Assembly (NCBI RefSeq): GCF_010730955.1
Contig: NZ_AP022577.1
Coordinates: forward strand, 1,736,001-1,800,000
Source: Mycolicibacterium aubagnense
GTDB taxonomy: Bacteria > Actinomycetota > Actinomycetes > Mycobacteriales > Mycobacteriaceae
Direction: 5' to 3'
Length of the DNA stretch: 64,000 nucleotides
Of the stretch, positions 25,774 to 33,829 are shown piece by piece. The notes beneath the pieces are model-generated. The model was not told the origin of the DNA and made no database searches. It saw only the letters and a program-made list of their open reading frames with translations. The translations under genes and the position numbers were made by a program. Within the stretch, counting starts at the first letter, position 1. Every line of letters begins with the position of its first letter.

Positions 25774-26901
25774 TCACACGCTCACAGCTGATCGGGACAA
25801 CAAGTCGGTCCACACCCGGCCGAATGCCTCGGCCGTGCGCGGCCCGGAGCAAGCCTCGCGGTAGGCCTCGACGTGCCGGCCGAACTCGGCCAGCCGCTGG
25901 TCGTCGTCGACGAGGGAGACGATGGCCTTGGCCAATTCCGGCGCCACCACGTTGGGGTGGTAGTCGCCGGGCCGGACCACCAGCGCCCCGGTGCGCTCGT
26001 TCAATTCGGCCAATGCGCCGTAGTCGGTGCACACCACGGGCGTCCGGTACGCCATCGCGTGGGCCACCGAGCCGGACGCGGGGTAGGTCTCGGCGTAAAA
26101 GTGCCGCTTGCCGTACGGAATCACCACGGCCCGCACCGAATCGAAGAACGCATCCTCGGCCGCCCCGTCGACGGCGCCGACGATCTCCACCCCCGGACCA
26201 CCCGTCAGCGCTTCGGTCCCCCGGCCCGCCACCCGGATCACGATGTCGTCCGGCAACTCGCGGCGAATCCGGGCGATCTGTTCAAAACCCTTGCCCCGGT
26301 ACACATGCCCGAAGAAACCGACCGCCTTCGGCCGCTCGGTCAGCGGACGCAGTTGCGGCCGTTCGGAAACGATGTGCGGCACGTAGGCGACGTTGGTGTC
26401 GGGATAGGTGGCTTTGATGGAGTCCGCGCCGACCTGGCTCAGCGCGAACAGCGTCCGGTCGCCGTTGACCATGCCCTCGATCATCCGCGACACCGGACGC
26501 AACGGGTAGTGCAACCCGTGCATCACCAGTCGATGTCGTGCCACGAACCGCGTCCGCGCCGGCCACCAGATACCCTGCGGCGGATCATGAATCGTCGCCG
26601 CCACCGGCACCCCGCGCAACCCCGCGATGGACCAGAACGCCGACACCGCACCCGCCGCCAACTCCGCGTGCACCAGCACCCGGCCCGGCTTCCCACCGGC
26701 AACCAGCTCGGCCACCGCCCGACGATGCCCTCGCACCTGGGCAATCGTTTCGGCGCCCGGGCCGAGGGTGCGACGTTGCACGACCTCGCCGAACAGCGGC
26801 CGCACGGCGTTGACGAAGTTCTCGGCGTAGTCGCCCACCGCCGTCTGGCCTACGGCCGGCCCGATGTAGACCAACCGGTACTCGCGAAGATCGACCGGCA
26901 T
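25774..26901 (-). CDS. Glycosyltransferase (GT4-like), copy A of a near-identical pair
   Basis: 375 residues from ATG 26901 (MPVDLREYRLVYIGPA). GT-B fold: HDPPQGIWWPARTRFVARH and GLHYPLRPVSRM in the acceptor half, GFFGHVYRGKGFEQIARI and YGKRHFYAETYPASG...VVCTDYG in the donor half. The central two thirds are almost identical, in DNA and protein, to the gene at 27633-28778; both ends diverge. TGATG overlap with the acyltransferase gene upstream. A longer frame to 27315 is a shadow of that acyltransferase and is rejected. Confidence 0.85.
   Translation of the reverse strand: MPVDLREYRLVYIGPAVGQTAVGDYAENFVNAVRPLFGEVVQRRTLGPGAETIAQVRGHRRAVAELVAGGKPGRVLVHAELAAGAVSAFWSIAGLRGVPVAATIHDPPQGIWWPARTRFVARHRLVMHGLHYPLRPVSRMIEGMVNGDRTLFALSQVGADSIKATYPDTNVAYVPHIVSERPQLRPLTERPKAVGFFGHVYRGKGFEQIARIRRELPDDIVIRVAGRGTEALTGGPGVEIVGAVDGAAEDAFFDSVRAVVIPYGKRHFYAETYPASGSVAHAMAYRTPVVCTDYGALAELNERTGALVVRPGDYHPNVVAPELAKAIVSLVDDDQRLAEFGRHVEAYREACSGPRTAEAFGRVWTDLLSRSAVSV
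26078..26730 (-). repeat. Direct repeat, copy A (inside glycosyltransferase 25774-26901)
   Basis: Aligns without gaps to 27937-28589 at a constant offset of 1,859 bp. Two blocks (26434-26529 and 26641-26730) are identical over 96 and 90 bp; between 26341 and 26430 the copies differ clearly. The pattern suggests gene conversion after an older duplication. Confidence 0.85.
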
Positions 26902-27578
26902 CAGCAGAACAAGGGCCGATATTTTGCGCTGTAGCCCAATGCATCCGGATTTCGCTTGGCGAACACTTTGGCGGGATTGCCGCCGACGACGTCGAGCGGG
27001 GCCACGTCTTTGACCACCAGCGCCTGCGCGGCGACCACGGCGCCGCGGCCGATCAGGGCCGGCAGCACCATCGCCCGGCTGGCGATCCAGACGTAGTCCT
27101 CGACGACCGTCGGGATCGGGATCGGCAGGAAGTCGGGATGGTTGATGTCGTGGCCACCGCCGAGCAGGTGCACATCGCTGGCGATGGTGACGTTGTCGCC
27201 GATCCACAGGCCGGCCCGCGCGTCGAGCAGGCAGCGGAAGCCGATGGTCGTGCCGTTGCCGATGGTGAGGAACTCGATGTCCAGGATCGTGGTGCCGCGC
27301 ATGATGGTCGACCACTCACCGATGGTGGCGCCGAACAGCCGCAGGAAGCCCTGGCGGATGGTGTGCGACGGGATGTGCGTGATGAACATGTTGAACAGCA
27401 GCTCACCGATGCGGTTGCGCGCCTTCCGGCGAACACCCATCTTCTGCATCTTGTAATAGGTGACGCGGCCGTCCTCGCCGAGCTCCCATTCCGGCTCCGG
27501 TGGCAATTTCAATGTCGGTGCGGCCGCCTTCTTGCGTGCCACATCCTCCGGGTCTGCCGTTGCCGGCTCGCCAATCAT
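26901..27578 (-). CDS. Left-handed beta-helix acyltransferase (LbH/WcaF-like), copy 1
   Basis: 225 residues from ATG 27578 (MIGEPATADPED; GGGAG about 8 nt upstream). GTG 27617 would add 13 residues. C-terminal hexapeptide repeats (FGATIGEWSTIMRGTTILDIEFLTIGNGTTIG..., WIGDNVTIASDVHLLGGGHDINH with the catalytic-type His), typical of sugar O-acetyltransferases. A second, diverged copy lies at 45911-46642. It sits between two near-identical glycosyltransferase genes and probably acetylates a sugar of the same repeat unit. Confidence 0.83.
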   Translation of the reverse strand: MIGEPATADPEDVARKKAAAPTLKLPPEPEWELGEDGRVTYYKMQKMGVRRKARNRIGELLFNMFITHIPSHTIRQGFLRLFGATIGEWSTIMRGTTILDIEFLTIGNGTTIGFRCLLDARAGLWIGDNVTIASDVHLLGGGHDINHPDFLPIPIPTVVEDYVWIASRAMVLPALIGRGAVVAAQALVVKDVAPLDVVGGNPAKVFAKRNPDALGYSAKYRPLFC

Positions 27579-27632
27579 GTTGTTCGCTCCCGTCGTCCCG
27601 GATTCCGAGTTAACCACAGTGTTTCGGCCCCG

Positions 27633-28778
27633 TCAGTGCAGCCGGCCCTGGCGCGTCAGCATCTCCGACCACTTTGCCGCGTAGGCAGCGGCGACGTTCT
27701 CCGGGGAACGTTCGCGGCGCGTGCGGTCGGCGTTCGCCTCGAGTTCCTTGAGCCGGATGTCATCGCCCAGCAAAGCTTCGATGGCCGCGGAGAATCCGGC
27801 GGGCAAGGCCGTCGGGTCGTCCGAGTCCATGGGTACGACGACCGCGCCGGTCTCGGTGCCGAATTCGGCGAGCGAGCCGTAGTCCGTGCACACCACCGGT
27901 GTGCGGTAGGCCATGGCATGTGCCGCGACCGACGATGCGGGGTAGGTCTCGGCGTAGAAGTGCCGCTTGCCGTACGGAATCACCACGGCCCGCACCGAAT
28001 CGAAGAACGCGTCCTCGGCCGCCCCGTCGACGGCGCCGACGATCTCCACGCCCGGACCGCCCGGCAATGCCTCGGTCCCCCGGCCCGCCACCCGGATCAC
28101 GATGTCGTCGGGCAACTCCCGGCGAATCCGGGCGATCTGTTCAAAACCCTTGCCCCGGTACACATGCCCGAAGAAACCGACCGCCTTGGGCCGCTCGGTC
28201 ACGGGGCGGACCTTGGGCCGCTCACAGACCAGATAGGGGGCGTACGCCACATCGGTGTTGGGATAGATGTCGCGAATGGACTGCGCGCCGATCTGGCTCA
28301 GCGCGAACAGCGTCCGGTCGCCGTTGACCATGCCCTCGATCATCCGCGACACCGGACGCAACGGGTAGTGCAACCCGTGCATCACCAGCTTGTGCCGTGC
28401 CACGAACCGCGTGCGCCCCGGCCACCAGATGCCCTGCGGCGGATCATGAATCGTCGCGGTCACCGGCACCCCGCGCAACCCCGCGATGGACCAGAACGTC
28501 GACACCGCACCCGCCGCCAACTCCGCGTGCACCAGCACCCGGCCCGGCTTCCCACCGGCAACCAGCTCGGCCACCGCCCGACGATGCCCCAGGACTTCCC
28601 GCGCGCTGTCCGAACCCGGGCCCAACGTGCGGTGCTCGACCAACTCGCCGACGTGCGGGCGCAGCGCGCGGGTCAGGTTCTCGGCATAGTCGCCCACCGC
28701 GGTCTCGTGGTCCGCCGGGCCGACGTACACCAGCCGGTAGTCCTTCAGTGTGGCGACCGGGGTCGCTCCTGGCGCCAT
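27633..28778 (-). CDS. Glycosyltransferase (GT4-like), copy B of a near-identical pair
   Basis: 381 residues. Same motifs as copy A: HDPPQGIWWPGRTRFVARH, GFFGHVYRGKGFEQ, YGKRHFYAETYPAS. The N-terminus (MAPGATPVATLKDYRLVY) and the last 90 residues differ from copy A, while residues about 75-300 are nearly the same. The start overlaps the stop of the next glycosyltransferase by one base (28778). Likely adds a sugar similar to that added by copy A, or the same sugar at another position. Confidence 0.85.
   Translation of the reverse strand: MAPGATPVATLKDYRLVYVGPADHETAVGDYAENLTRALRPHVGELVEHRTLGPGSDSAREVLGHRRAVAELVAGGKPGRVLVHAELAAGAVSTFWSIAGLRGVPVTATIHDPPQGIWWPGRTRFVARHKLVMHGLHYPLRPVSRMIEGMVNGDRTLFALSQIGAQSIRDIYPNTDVAYAPYLVCERPKVRPVTERPKAVGFFGHVYRGKGFEQIARIRRELPDDIVIRVAGRGTEALPGGPGVEIVGAVDGAAEDAFFDSVRAVVIPYGKRHFYAETYPASSVAAHAMAYRTPVVCTDYGSLAEFGTETGAVVVPMDSDDPTALPAGFSAAIEALLGDDIRLKELEANADRTRRERSPENVAAAYAAKWSEMLTRQGRLH
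27937..28589 (-). repeat. Direct repeat, copy B (inside glycosyltransferase 27633-28778)
   Basis: Partner of 26078-26730. Recombination between the two copies would remove the acyltransferase gene and fuse the two transferases. Confidence 0.85.
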
Positions 28779-29926
28779 CAGTACCCGGCCAGCTTGTCGA
28801 CCGCTTCATGCAGTCGAGCGCTGAATGCGTCCTCGGTGAATTGGGAGACGTGGTGCTTGATCTTCTCCTGGTCCCACGTCGCCGACTCGAATCGGTCCAG
28901 CGCCTCGCGCACCGAATCCGGTTGCGGTTCATCGAAGTACAGGCCGGTGGTGCCCTCGTCGATGGTGTCGAGGAAGCCACCGAAGCGCAGGGCGACGCTC
29001 GGCCGGCCCCACACGCCCGCCTCGATCGGGGTCAGGCCGTAGTCCTCGAAACTCGACGACATCAGCGCCTTGCAGTTCTTGTAGAGCCAGGCCATCTGAC
29101 CGTCGGTGAGGTTGTGGAGCATGGTCACGTTGTCGGTCTTCATCGACCGCAGGCGCTCGGCCTCGGGCCCGTTGCCGACGACCACCAGTTGCCGGTCACT
29201 CCCCGCGAACGCCCGCACGATGACGTCGACGTTCTTGTACGGCAGCAGCCGGCACACGACCAGATAGAAGCTGCCGTCCGGATCGCTCAGGTCGACCTTG
29301 TCCTCGAGCTCGTCGACGGGCTCGACCGCGTACGACAGCGACATCGCGACGGGCGCGAACATCACCTCGGCGTCGATGTCATAGGCCTTCTTGACGTAGC
29401 CGCTGATCATCGTCGAGATCGCGAGATACTTGTCGGCCGCGAGGGCCTGCCGGCGGTCCCAGTCCAGCAAGCGTTTCTTGGTGAGCTTGAGGCCCAGGCG
29501 CTTGATCGGATTCGCGTGGTCCCCGAGGTAGGCCTCGGTCTGGTACAGCCAGCGCGCGGGGTTGTAGCAGTAGATGAGTTTCTTGCCGTTGGTGCGGAAA
29601 CCGTGTGACCACCCGCTGCAGCTGGCCAGCACGATGTCGGCGTCGATGTACATCGACTCGGCGACCCGCGGGTAGATCGGGAGCGCGGCTCGGTGGTACT
29701 TCCGAACCAGGCCGACCTTGTTCAGCGCGGAAACCCGGATGTCGAGGTCGGCGAACTCCGGATACGTCAGCTCCGGGTCGTAGAGCATGGTGTACAGCGG
29801 GGCGTCCGGGAACGCCTTGGTCATCGAAAGGACAACTTTTTCCGCGCCGCCGAACTGGGTCAGGTAGTCGTGGGCGATGGCCACCTTGGGCCCGTCCACT
29901 CCGTCGTACTTGCGCGTCGAATGCAC
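28778..29926 (-). CDS. Glycosyltransferase (GT4)
   Basis: 382 residues from GTG 29926 (AAGGGG precedes it by 9 nt). GT-B, family 4: VAIAHDYLTQFGGAEKVVLSM at the N-terminus, FYLVVCRLLPYKNVDVIVRAF and SSSFEDYGLTPIEAGVWGRPSVALRFGGFLDT in the donor half with the EX7E-like element. Resembles WbdA/RfaG-type mannosyltransferases found in capsule loci; the donor is unproven. First gene of the minus-strand group 29926 to 23428 (three more transferases, acyltransferase, flippase), so its upstream region probably carries the group's promoter. Confidence 0.87.
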   Translation of the reverse strand: MHSTRKYDGVDGPKVAIAHDYLTQFGGAEKVVLSMTKAFPDAPLYTMLYDPELTYPEFADLDIRVSALNKVGLVRKYHRAALPIYPRVAESMYIDADIVLASCSGWSHGFRTNGKKLIYCYNPARWLYQTEAYLGDHANPIKRLGLKLTKKRLLDWDRRQALAADKYLAISTMISGYVKKAYDIDAEVMFAPVAMSLSYAVEPVDELEDKVDLSDPDGSFYLVVCRLLPYKNVDVIVRAFAGSDRQLVVVGNGPEAERLRSMKTDNVTMLHNLTDGQMAWLYKNCKALMSSSFEDYGLTPIEAGVWGRPSVALRFGGFLDTIDEGTTGLYFDEPQPDSVREALDRFESATWDQEKIKHHVSQFTEDAFSARLHEAVDKLAGY

Positions 29927-30354
29927 TGTTGAATATCCCCTTGCGCCGATCTGATGATCGTCTGGCGGTCGTGAAGTCAGCTACCCGCAAACAACGGGCA
30001 CGCATATCGAACCGCAAACTTACGCAAATGACAAGCTAAATGCATCGCGCCTGCGCAGGACCCACTCCCGACAACGCGTATGTGGCGCCGCAGCTAAGCG
30101 CGGTCCGGCACGATCGGTCGGCCCTCGCCAGCGGGGTGCTCCACCGGTCGGACCTGGGCCTCGCGGCGTCAACCAGGCATTACCCGTGACGCGCGGAACG
30201 CCCGGACGCGGCCGCGCTCGCGGCGCACTCAGCAAATATCACGGCCTGAACGGTGTTCAGCACGAGTTACGGGCGGGACCTGCGCGCGAAGTGTATATTG
30301 GCGTACCAGCAAACTGCTGACGCAGGACGCGCAAGTCGCGGGGGCGGAAAATCT
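29927..30354. other. 428-bp divergent intergenic region
   Basis: Separates the glycosyltransferase group (minus) from the methyltransferase gene (plus). No open frame with coding character. AT-richer patches lie at 29988-30045 and 30285-30320. A TATATT hexamer at 30294-30299 could be a -10 element for the methyltransferase, without a clear -35. A TTGTCA (minus strand, 30031-30036) could belong to the glycosyltransferase promoter. No tRNA-like or terminator-like structure seen. Confidence 0.4.
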
Positions 30355-31098
30355 ATGAACGGTGCGCAGATGACGGGTACACACGTGGACGTCGACTACA
30401 CGGACCTGGACACCCTGTGGCAGGGCTACGACGAGTCCGTCCGCGCCCTGGCCGAGCGCGAAGGCGTCAAGGCCGTCGCCGAACTCGGTGGCGGCGCCAA
30501 CCCGATCATCGGCGGCGACGACTGGAACTTCGCCGACGACCGGGTGGTGATCGACATCTCGGCCACCGAGCTGGCCAAGGCCAACAGCCGCGTGCACACC
30601 CGCGTCGCCGATCTCTGCAAACCGATCGACGACGAACTGAACGCGTACGACCTGGTGTTCTCCAAGATGCTCTGCGAGCACCTGCCCGACGCCCGCACGT
30701 TCCACGAGAACTGCTTCAAGCTCCTTCGCCCAGGCGGACTTTCGGTGCATTTCTTCCCGACCCTGTTCGCGTTCCCGTTCGTGGTGAACCTGCTCATCCC
30801 CGAGCAGGCGGCGCGCACCGTGATCAGCAAGCTACAGCCCGGGCGGTTGCAGAACCCGCACCACGAGAAGTTCCCGGCCTACTACCGCTGGACCACCGGC
30901 CCCACCCGAAAGGCCATCAAGCGTTACGAAAGCGTGGGTTTCCAGGTCGAATCCTGGTCCGGCGCCTACGGCCACGGGTACTACCGCGTACTGCCACCGC
31001 TCGACGCACTCGAGCGCGCCAAGAGCCGTTTCCTTGTCAAGCACCCGGTCCCGGCACTCACCAGTTTCGCGGCAGTGGTCTTGCGCAAACCGGCGTGA
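30355..31098 (+). CDS. Class I SAM-dependent methyltransferase
   Basis: 247 residues from ATG 30355 (GGCGGA upstream; ATG 30370 possible). Methyltransf_11-like core: VAELGGGANPII (motif I), RVVIDISATELAKA, DLVFSKMLCEHLPDA and LLRPGGLSVHFFPTLF. No signal peptide. It is the last gene of the polysaccharide block before accD5, whose promoter begins 20 bp downstream. May methylate a sugar or a small precursor; substrate unknown. Confidence 0.8.
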   Translation: MNGAQMTGTHVDVDYTDLDTLWQGYDESVRALAEREGVKAVAELGGGANPIIGGDDWNFADDRVVIDISATELAKANSRVHTRVADLCKPIDDELNAYDLVFSKMLCEHLPDARTFHENCFKLLRPGGLSVHFFPTLFAFPFVVNLLIPEQAARTVISKLQPGRLQNPHHEKFPAYYRWTTGPTRKAIKRYESVGFQVESWSGAYGHGYYRVLPPLDALERAKSRFLVKHPVPALTSFAAVVLRKPA

Positions 31099-31120
31099 CC
31101 CGCCGAGTGAGCACCCCACC

Positions 31121-31150
31121 TTCACAACTTTCTTAGAGAACCGTTAACAT
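31121..31150 (+). promoter_or_regulatory. Probable accD5 promoter, leaderless
   Basis: TTCACA (31121-31126), an 18-nt spacer, and TAACAT (31145-31150). The expected start point, 7-8 nt after the -10, falls on the accD5 ATG at 31158, and no Shine-Dalgarno sequence precedes that ATG. A leaderless transcript is therefore likely, a common arrangement in mycobacteria. Inference from spacing only. Confidence 0.5.
31129..31143 (+). promoter_or_regulatory. Shared acc element, copy upstream of accD5
   Basis: TTTCTTAGAGAACCG, identical over 15 nt to 46794-46808 upstream of accA3. Its core TTCT-TAG-AGAA is an inverted repeat. It lies between the proposed -35 and -10 of accD5, the place expected for a repressor site. 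I cannot name the regulator. Confidence 0.55.
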
Positions 31151-31157
31151 CGTCGCC

Positions 31158-32786
31158 ATGACGAGCGTGACCGAGCCACCGGTGGACAAGGCGATCGACA
31201 TCCACACCACCGCGGGCAAGCTGGAAGACCTGCGTAGGCGTACCGAAGAGACCCTGCACCCCGTCGGCGAGGCCGCCGTGGAGAAGGTCCACCAGAAGGG
31301 CAAGCTCACCGCTCGCGAGCGCATCCTGGCCCTGCTGGACGAGGGGTCGTTCGTCGAGCTGGACGCGCTGGCCAAGCACCGCAGCACCAACTTCGGACTG
31401 GGTGACAAGCACCCGATCGGCGACGGTGTCGTGACGGGCTACGGCACCATCGACGGCCGCGAGGTCTGCATCTTCAGCCAGGACGCCACCGTCTTCGGCG
31501 GCAGCCTCGGCGAGGTCTACGGCGAGAAGATCGTCAAGGTCCAGGAGCTGGCCATCAAGACCGGCCGCCCACTGATCGGCATCAACGACGGCGCCGGCGC
31601 CCGCATCCAGGAGGGTGTGGTCTCGCTCGGTCTGTACAGCCGCATCTTCCGCAACAACATCCTGGCCTCGGGTGTCATCCCCCAGATTTCGCTGATCATG
31701 GGTGCCGCGGCCGGTGGCCACGTGTACTCCCCCGCACTCACCGACTTCATCATCATGGTCGATCAGACCAGCCAGATGTTCATCACCGGCCCGGACGTCA
31801 TCAAGACCGTCACCGGCGAAGAGGTCACCATGGAGGAGCTGGGCGGCGCCCACACCCATGAGGCCAAGTCCGGCACCGTGCACTACGTCGCCACCGGCGA
31901 GCAGGACGCCCTGGACTACGTCCGTGACCTGCTGAGCTACCTGCCCCCGAACAACTACGCCGAGCCGCCGCGCTTCCCCGCGCCGCCGCACCCGGGTGCC
32001 ATCGAGGACAACCTCACGGCCGAGGACCTCGAGCTCGACACCCTGATCCCGGATTCGCCGAACCAGCCGTACGACATGCACGAGGTCATCTCGCGCATCC
32101 TCGACGACGACGAGTTCCTCGAGATCCAGCAGGGCTACGCGCAGAACATCGTCATCGGCTTCGGGCGGGTGGACGGTCGCCCCGTAGGTATTGTGGCCAA
32201 CCAGCCGACCCAGTTCGCCGGGTGCCTGGACATCAACGCCTCGGAGAAGGCCGCGCGGTTCATCCGCACCTGCGACGCCTTCAACATCCCGATCATCATG
32301 CTGGTGGACGTCCCGGGTTTCCTGCCGGGCACCGAGCAGGAATACAACGGCATCATCCGCCGCGGCGCCAAGCTGCTGTACGCCTACGGTGAGGCCACGG
32401 TCGCCAAGATCACCGTCATCACGCGTAAGGCCTACGGCGGCGCGTACTGCGTCATGGGTTCCAAGGACATGGGTTGCGACGTCAACCTGGCGTGGCCGAC
32501 GGCCCAGATCGCCGTCATGGGCGCCTCCGGCGCGGTCGGCTTCGTCTACCGCTCCGAGCTCAAGGCCGCCGAGGCCAACGGCGACGATGTCGACGCCCTT
32601 CGCCTGCAGCTGCAGCAGGAGTACGAGGACACCCTGGTGAACCCGTACGTCGCCGCCGAGCGTGGCTACGTCGACGCCGTCATCCCGCCGTCGCACACCC
32701 GCGGCTACATCGCCAACTCGCTGCGTCTGCTGGAGCGCAAGATCGTCCAGACGCCGCCGAAGAAGCACGGGAACATCCCGCTGTGA
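31158..32786 (+). CDS. accD5: Propionyl-CoA carboxylase beta subunit AccD5
   Basis: 542 residues. Carboxyltransferase subunit that moves CO2 from biotin on AccA3 to propionyl-CoA (and acetyl-CoA), supplying methylmalonyl-CoA for methyl-branched lipids. Crotonase-like N half with [12 protein letters not shown] (acyl-CoA oxyanion hole) and C half with [13 protein letters not shown] and [17 protein letters not shown] (biotin-side oxyanion hole). Length and motifs fit the M. tuberculosis protein. GTGA overlap with accE5. Confidence 0.96.
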   Translation: MTSVTEPPVDKAIDIHTTAGKLEDLRRRTEETLHPVGEAAVEKVHQKGKLTARERILALLDEGSFVELDALAKHRSTNFGLGDKHPIGDGVVTGYGTIDGREVCIFSQDATVFGGSLGEVYGEKIVKVQELAIKTGRPLIGINDGAGARIQEGVVSLGLYSRIFRNNILASGVIPQISLIMGAAAGGHVYSPALTDFIIMVDQTSQMFITGPDVIKTVTGEEVTMEELGGAHTHEAKSGTVHYVATGEQDALDYVRDLLSYLPPNNYAEPPRFPAPPHPGAIEDNLTAEDLELDTLIPDSPNQPYDMHEVISRILDDDEFLEIQQGYAQNIVIGFGRVDGRPVGIVANQPTQFAGCLDINASEKAARFIRTCDAFNIPIIMLVDVPGFLPGTEQEYNGIIRRGAKLLYAYGEATVAKITVITRKAYGGAYCVMGSKDMGCDVNLAWPTAQIAVMGASGAVGFVYRSELKAAEANGDDVDALRLQLQQEYEDTLVNPYVAAERGYVDAVIPPSHTRGYIANSLRLLERKIVQTPPKKHGNIPL

Positions 32787-33064
32787 GCGGCGCGAACGGT
32801 TCGGCTGTGGTGAGCGCCGACAACGTGTCCGAAACCGATGCCGCCGCGGAAGCGCCCGTCGCGCCGCTGTTCCAGGTCGTCAAGGGCAACCCGTCCGACG
32901 AGGAGCTCGCTGCTCTGGTGACGGTGCTGGCCAGCGCCTCCGGCGGCGGTGCCGCCGAGGCCGGCGACCGCAACGACTGGGGTCACCCGGTCTCCAAGCT
33001 GCGGTACGCGTACACCAGCTGGCAGCTGGTAACCCTGGTGGAGCGCACCTTCATTCGTCGCTGA
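32783..33064 (+). CDS. accE5: Acyl-CoA carboxylase epsilon subunit AccE5
   Basis: 93 residues from GTG 32783, overlapping the accD5 stop by 4 bp. Variable acidic N-terminus, then the conserved epsilon core [20 protein letters not shown] and a C-terminal [20 protein letters not shown]. Stabilises the AccA3-AccD5 complex in mycobacteria. Cotranscribed with accD5 and maf. Confidence 0.9.
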   Translation: MSGANGSAVVSADNVSETDAAAEAPVAPLFQVVKGNPSDEELAALVTVLASASGGGAAEAGDRNDWGHPVSKLRYAYTSWQLVTLVERTFIRR

Positions 33065-33095
33065 TGAGCGCTTGCGCGAAGAAGATTCGGCACTG

Positions 33096-33749
33096 ATGAG
33101 GCTCGTTCTCGGCTCGGCCTCTTCGGGCCGGCTCAGCGTGCTGCGCAAGGCCGGGGTCGAACCGGTCGTGCTGGTATCCGACGTCGACGAGGACGCGATC
33201 ATCGCGTCTCTCGGCGACGCCGGCCCCGGTGACGTCGTGCGCGCCTTGTCGACGGCCAAGGCCCAGCGGGTCGCCGAATCACTCGATCCGAGCCTGTCGT
33301 CGGACTGCCTTGTGATCGGCTGTGATTCGATGCTCGAGTTCGACGGCCGGCTGACCGGTAAACCCGGCTCCCCCGATGTCGCCCGGCGACAATGGAATTC
33401 GATGGCCGGCCGCAGCGCCACCCTGCACACCGGCCACTGTGTGTTGCGTCTGAACGACGGCGGCGTCACCGCCGCGGTCACCGAACTCGGTTCCACCACA
33501 GTGCATTTCGGCGAGCCGAGCCCGGTAGACCTGGACGCCTACCTGGATACCGGCGAACCCCTGTGGGTGGCCGGCGCGTTCACCCTCGACGGCCTGGGCA
33601 GCTGGTTCATCGACGGCATCGATGGCGACCCGTCCAACGTGATCGGGCTGAGCCTGCCGCTGCTGCGCCGGATGCTGGCCCGGCTCGGGGTGTCCGTCGC
33701 TGAGTTGTGGGCCGCGAACCGGCCCGGACCGGACGCTCCCGCGCTCTGA
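33096..33749 (+). CDS. maf: Maf family nucleotide pyrophosphatase
   Basis: 217 residues from ATG 33096 ([20 protein letters not shown]; 33072 is an alternative). Maf/HAM1-like housecleaning NTP pyrophosphatase: [12 protein letters not shown] at the N-terminus, the [15 protein letters not shown] motif with its catalytic Asp, and [23 protein letters not shown] near the end. 31 bp after accE5. In M. tuberculosis the next gene is sseA; here the SigK block is inserted first. Confidence 0.92.
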   Translation: MRLVLGSASSGRLSVLRKAGVEPVVLVSDVDEDAIIASLGDAGPGDVVRALSTAKAQRVAESLDPSLSSDCLVIGCDSMLEFDGRLTGKPGSPDVARRQWNSMAGRSATLHTGHCVLRLNDGGVTAAVTELGSTTVHFGEPSPVDLDAYLDTGEPLWVAGAFTLDGLGSWFIDGIDGDPSNVIGLSLPLLRRMLARLGVSVAELWAANRPGPDAPAL

Positions 33750-33772
33750 TCGGATTTTTTCGCCGAATCCAC

Positions 33773-33799
33773 CTATCCGCGCCCCCGGCCACACCGAAC
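33773..33799 (+). promoter_or_regulatory. SigK-type promoter of the ufaA1-sigK-rskA operon
   Basis: CTATCC (33773-33778), 15-nt spacer, CCGAAC (33794-33799), one mismatch in each hexamer to the published SigK pattern CCATCC / CCGAAT as I remember it. It sits 30 nt before the start of the FAD oxidoreductase gene. The perfect copy with the same 15-nt spacing at 41307-41333 supports it. Confidence 0.68.
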
Positions 33800-33829
33800 C
33801 CCTGGTGACCAACCAGGAAGGACGGCACG

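Noticed and set aside
26078..28589. Repeat pair considered as a mobile element or composite transposon
   Set aside because: The repeats lie wholly within coding sequence of functional-looking genes, with no inverted ends or transposase.
27138..29042. 634-codon plus-strand frame across the two glycosyltransferases
   Set aside because: It mirrors the duplicated genes in antisense, including their repeat, and has no domain of its own.
33762..33767. A CCGAAT hexamer upstream of the sigK operon
   Set aside because: No CCATCC-like hexamer lies 15 nt before it; the site at 33773-33799 is better in both halves and spacing.
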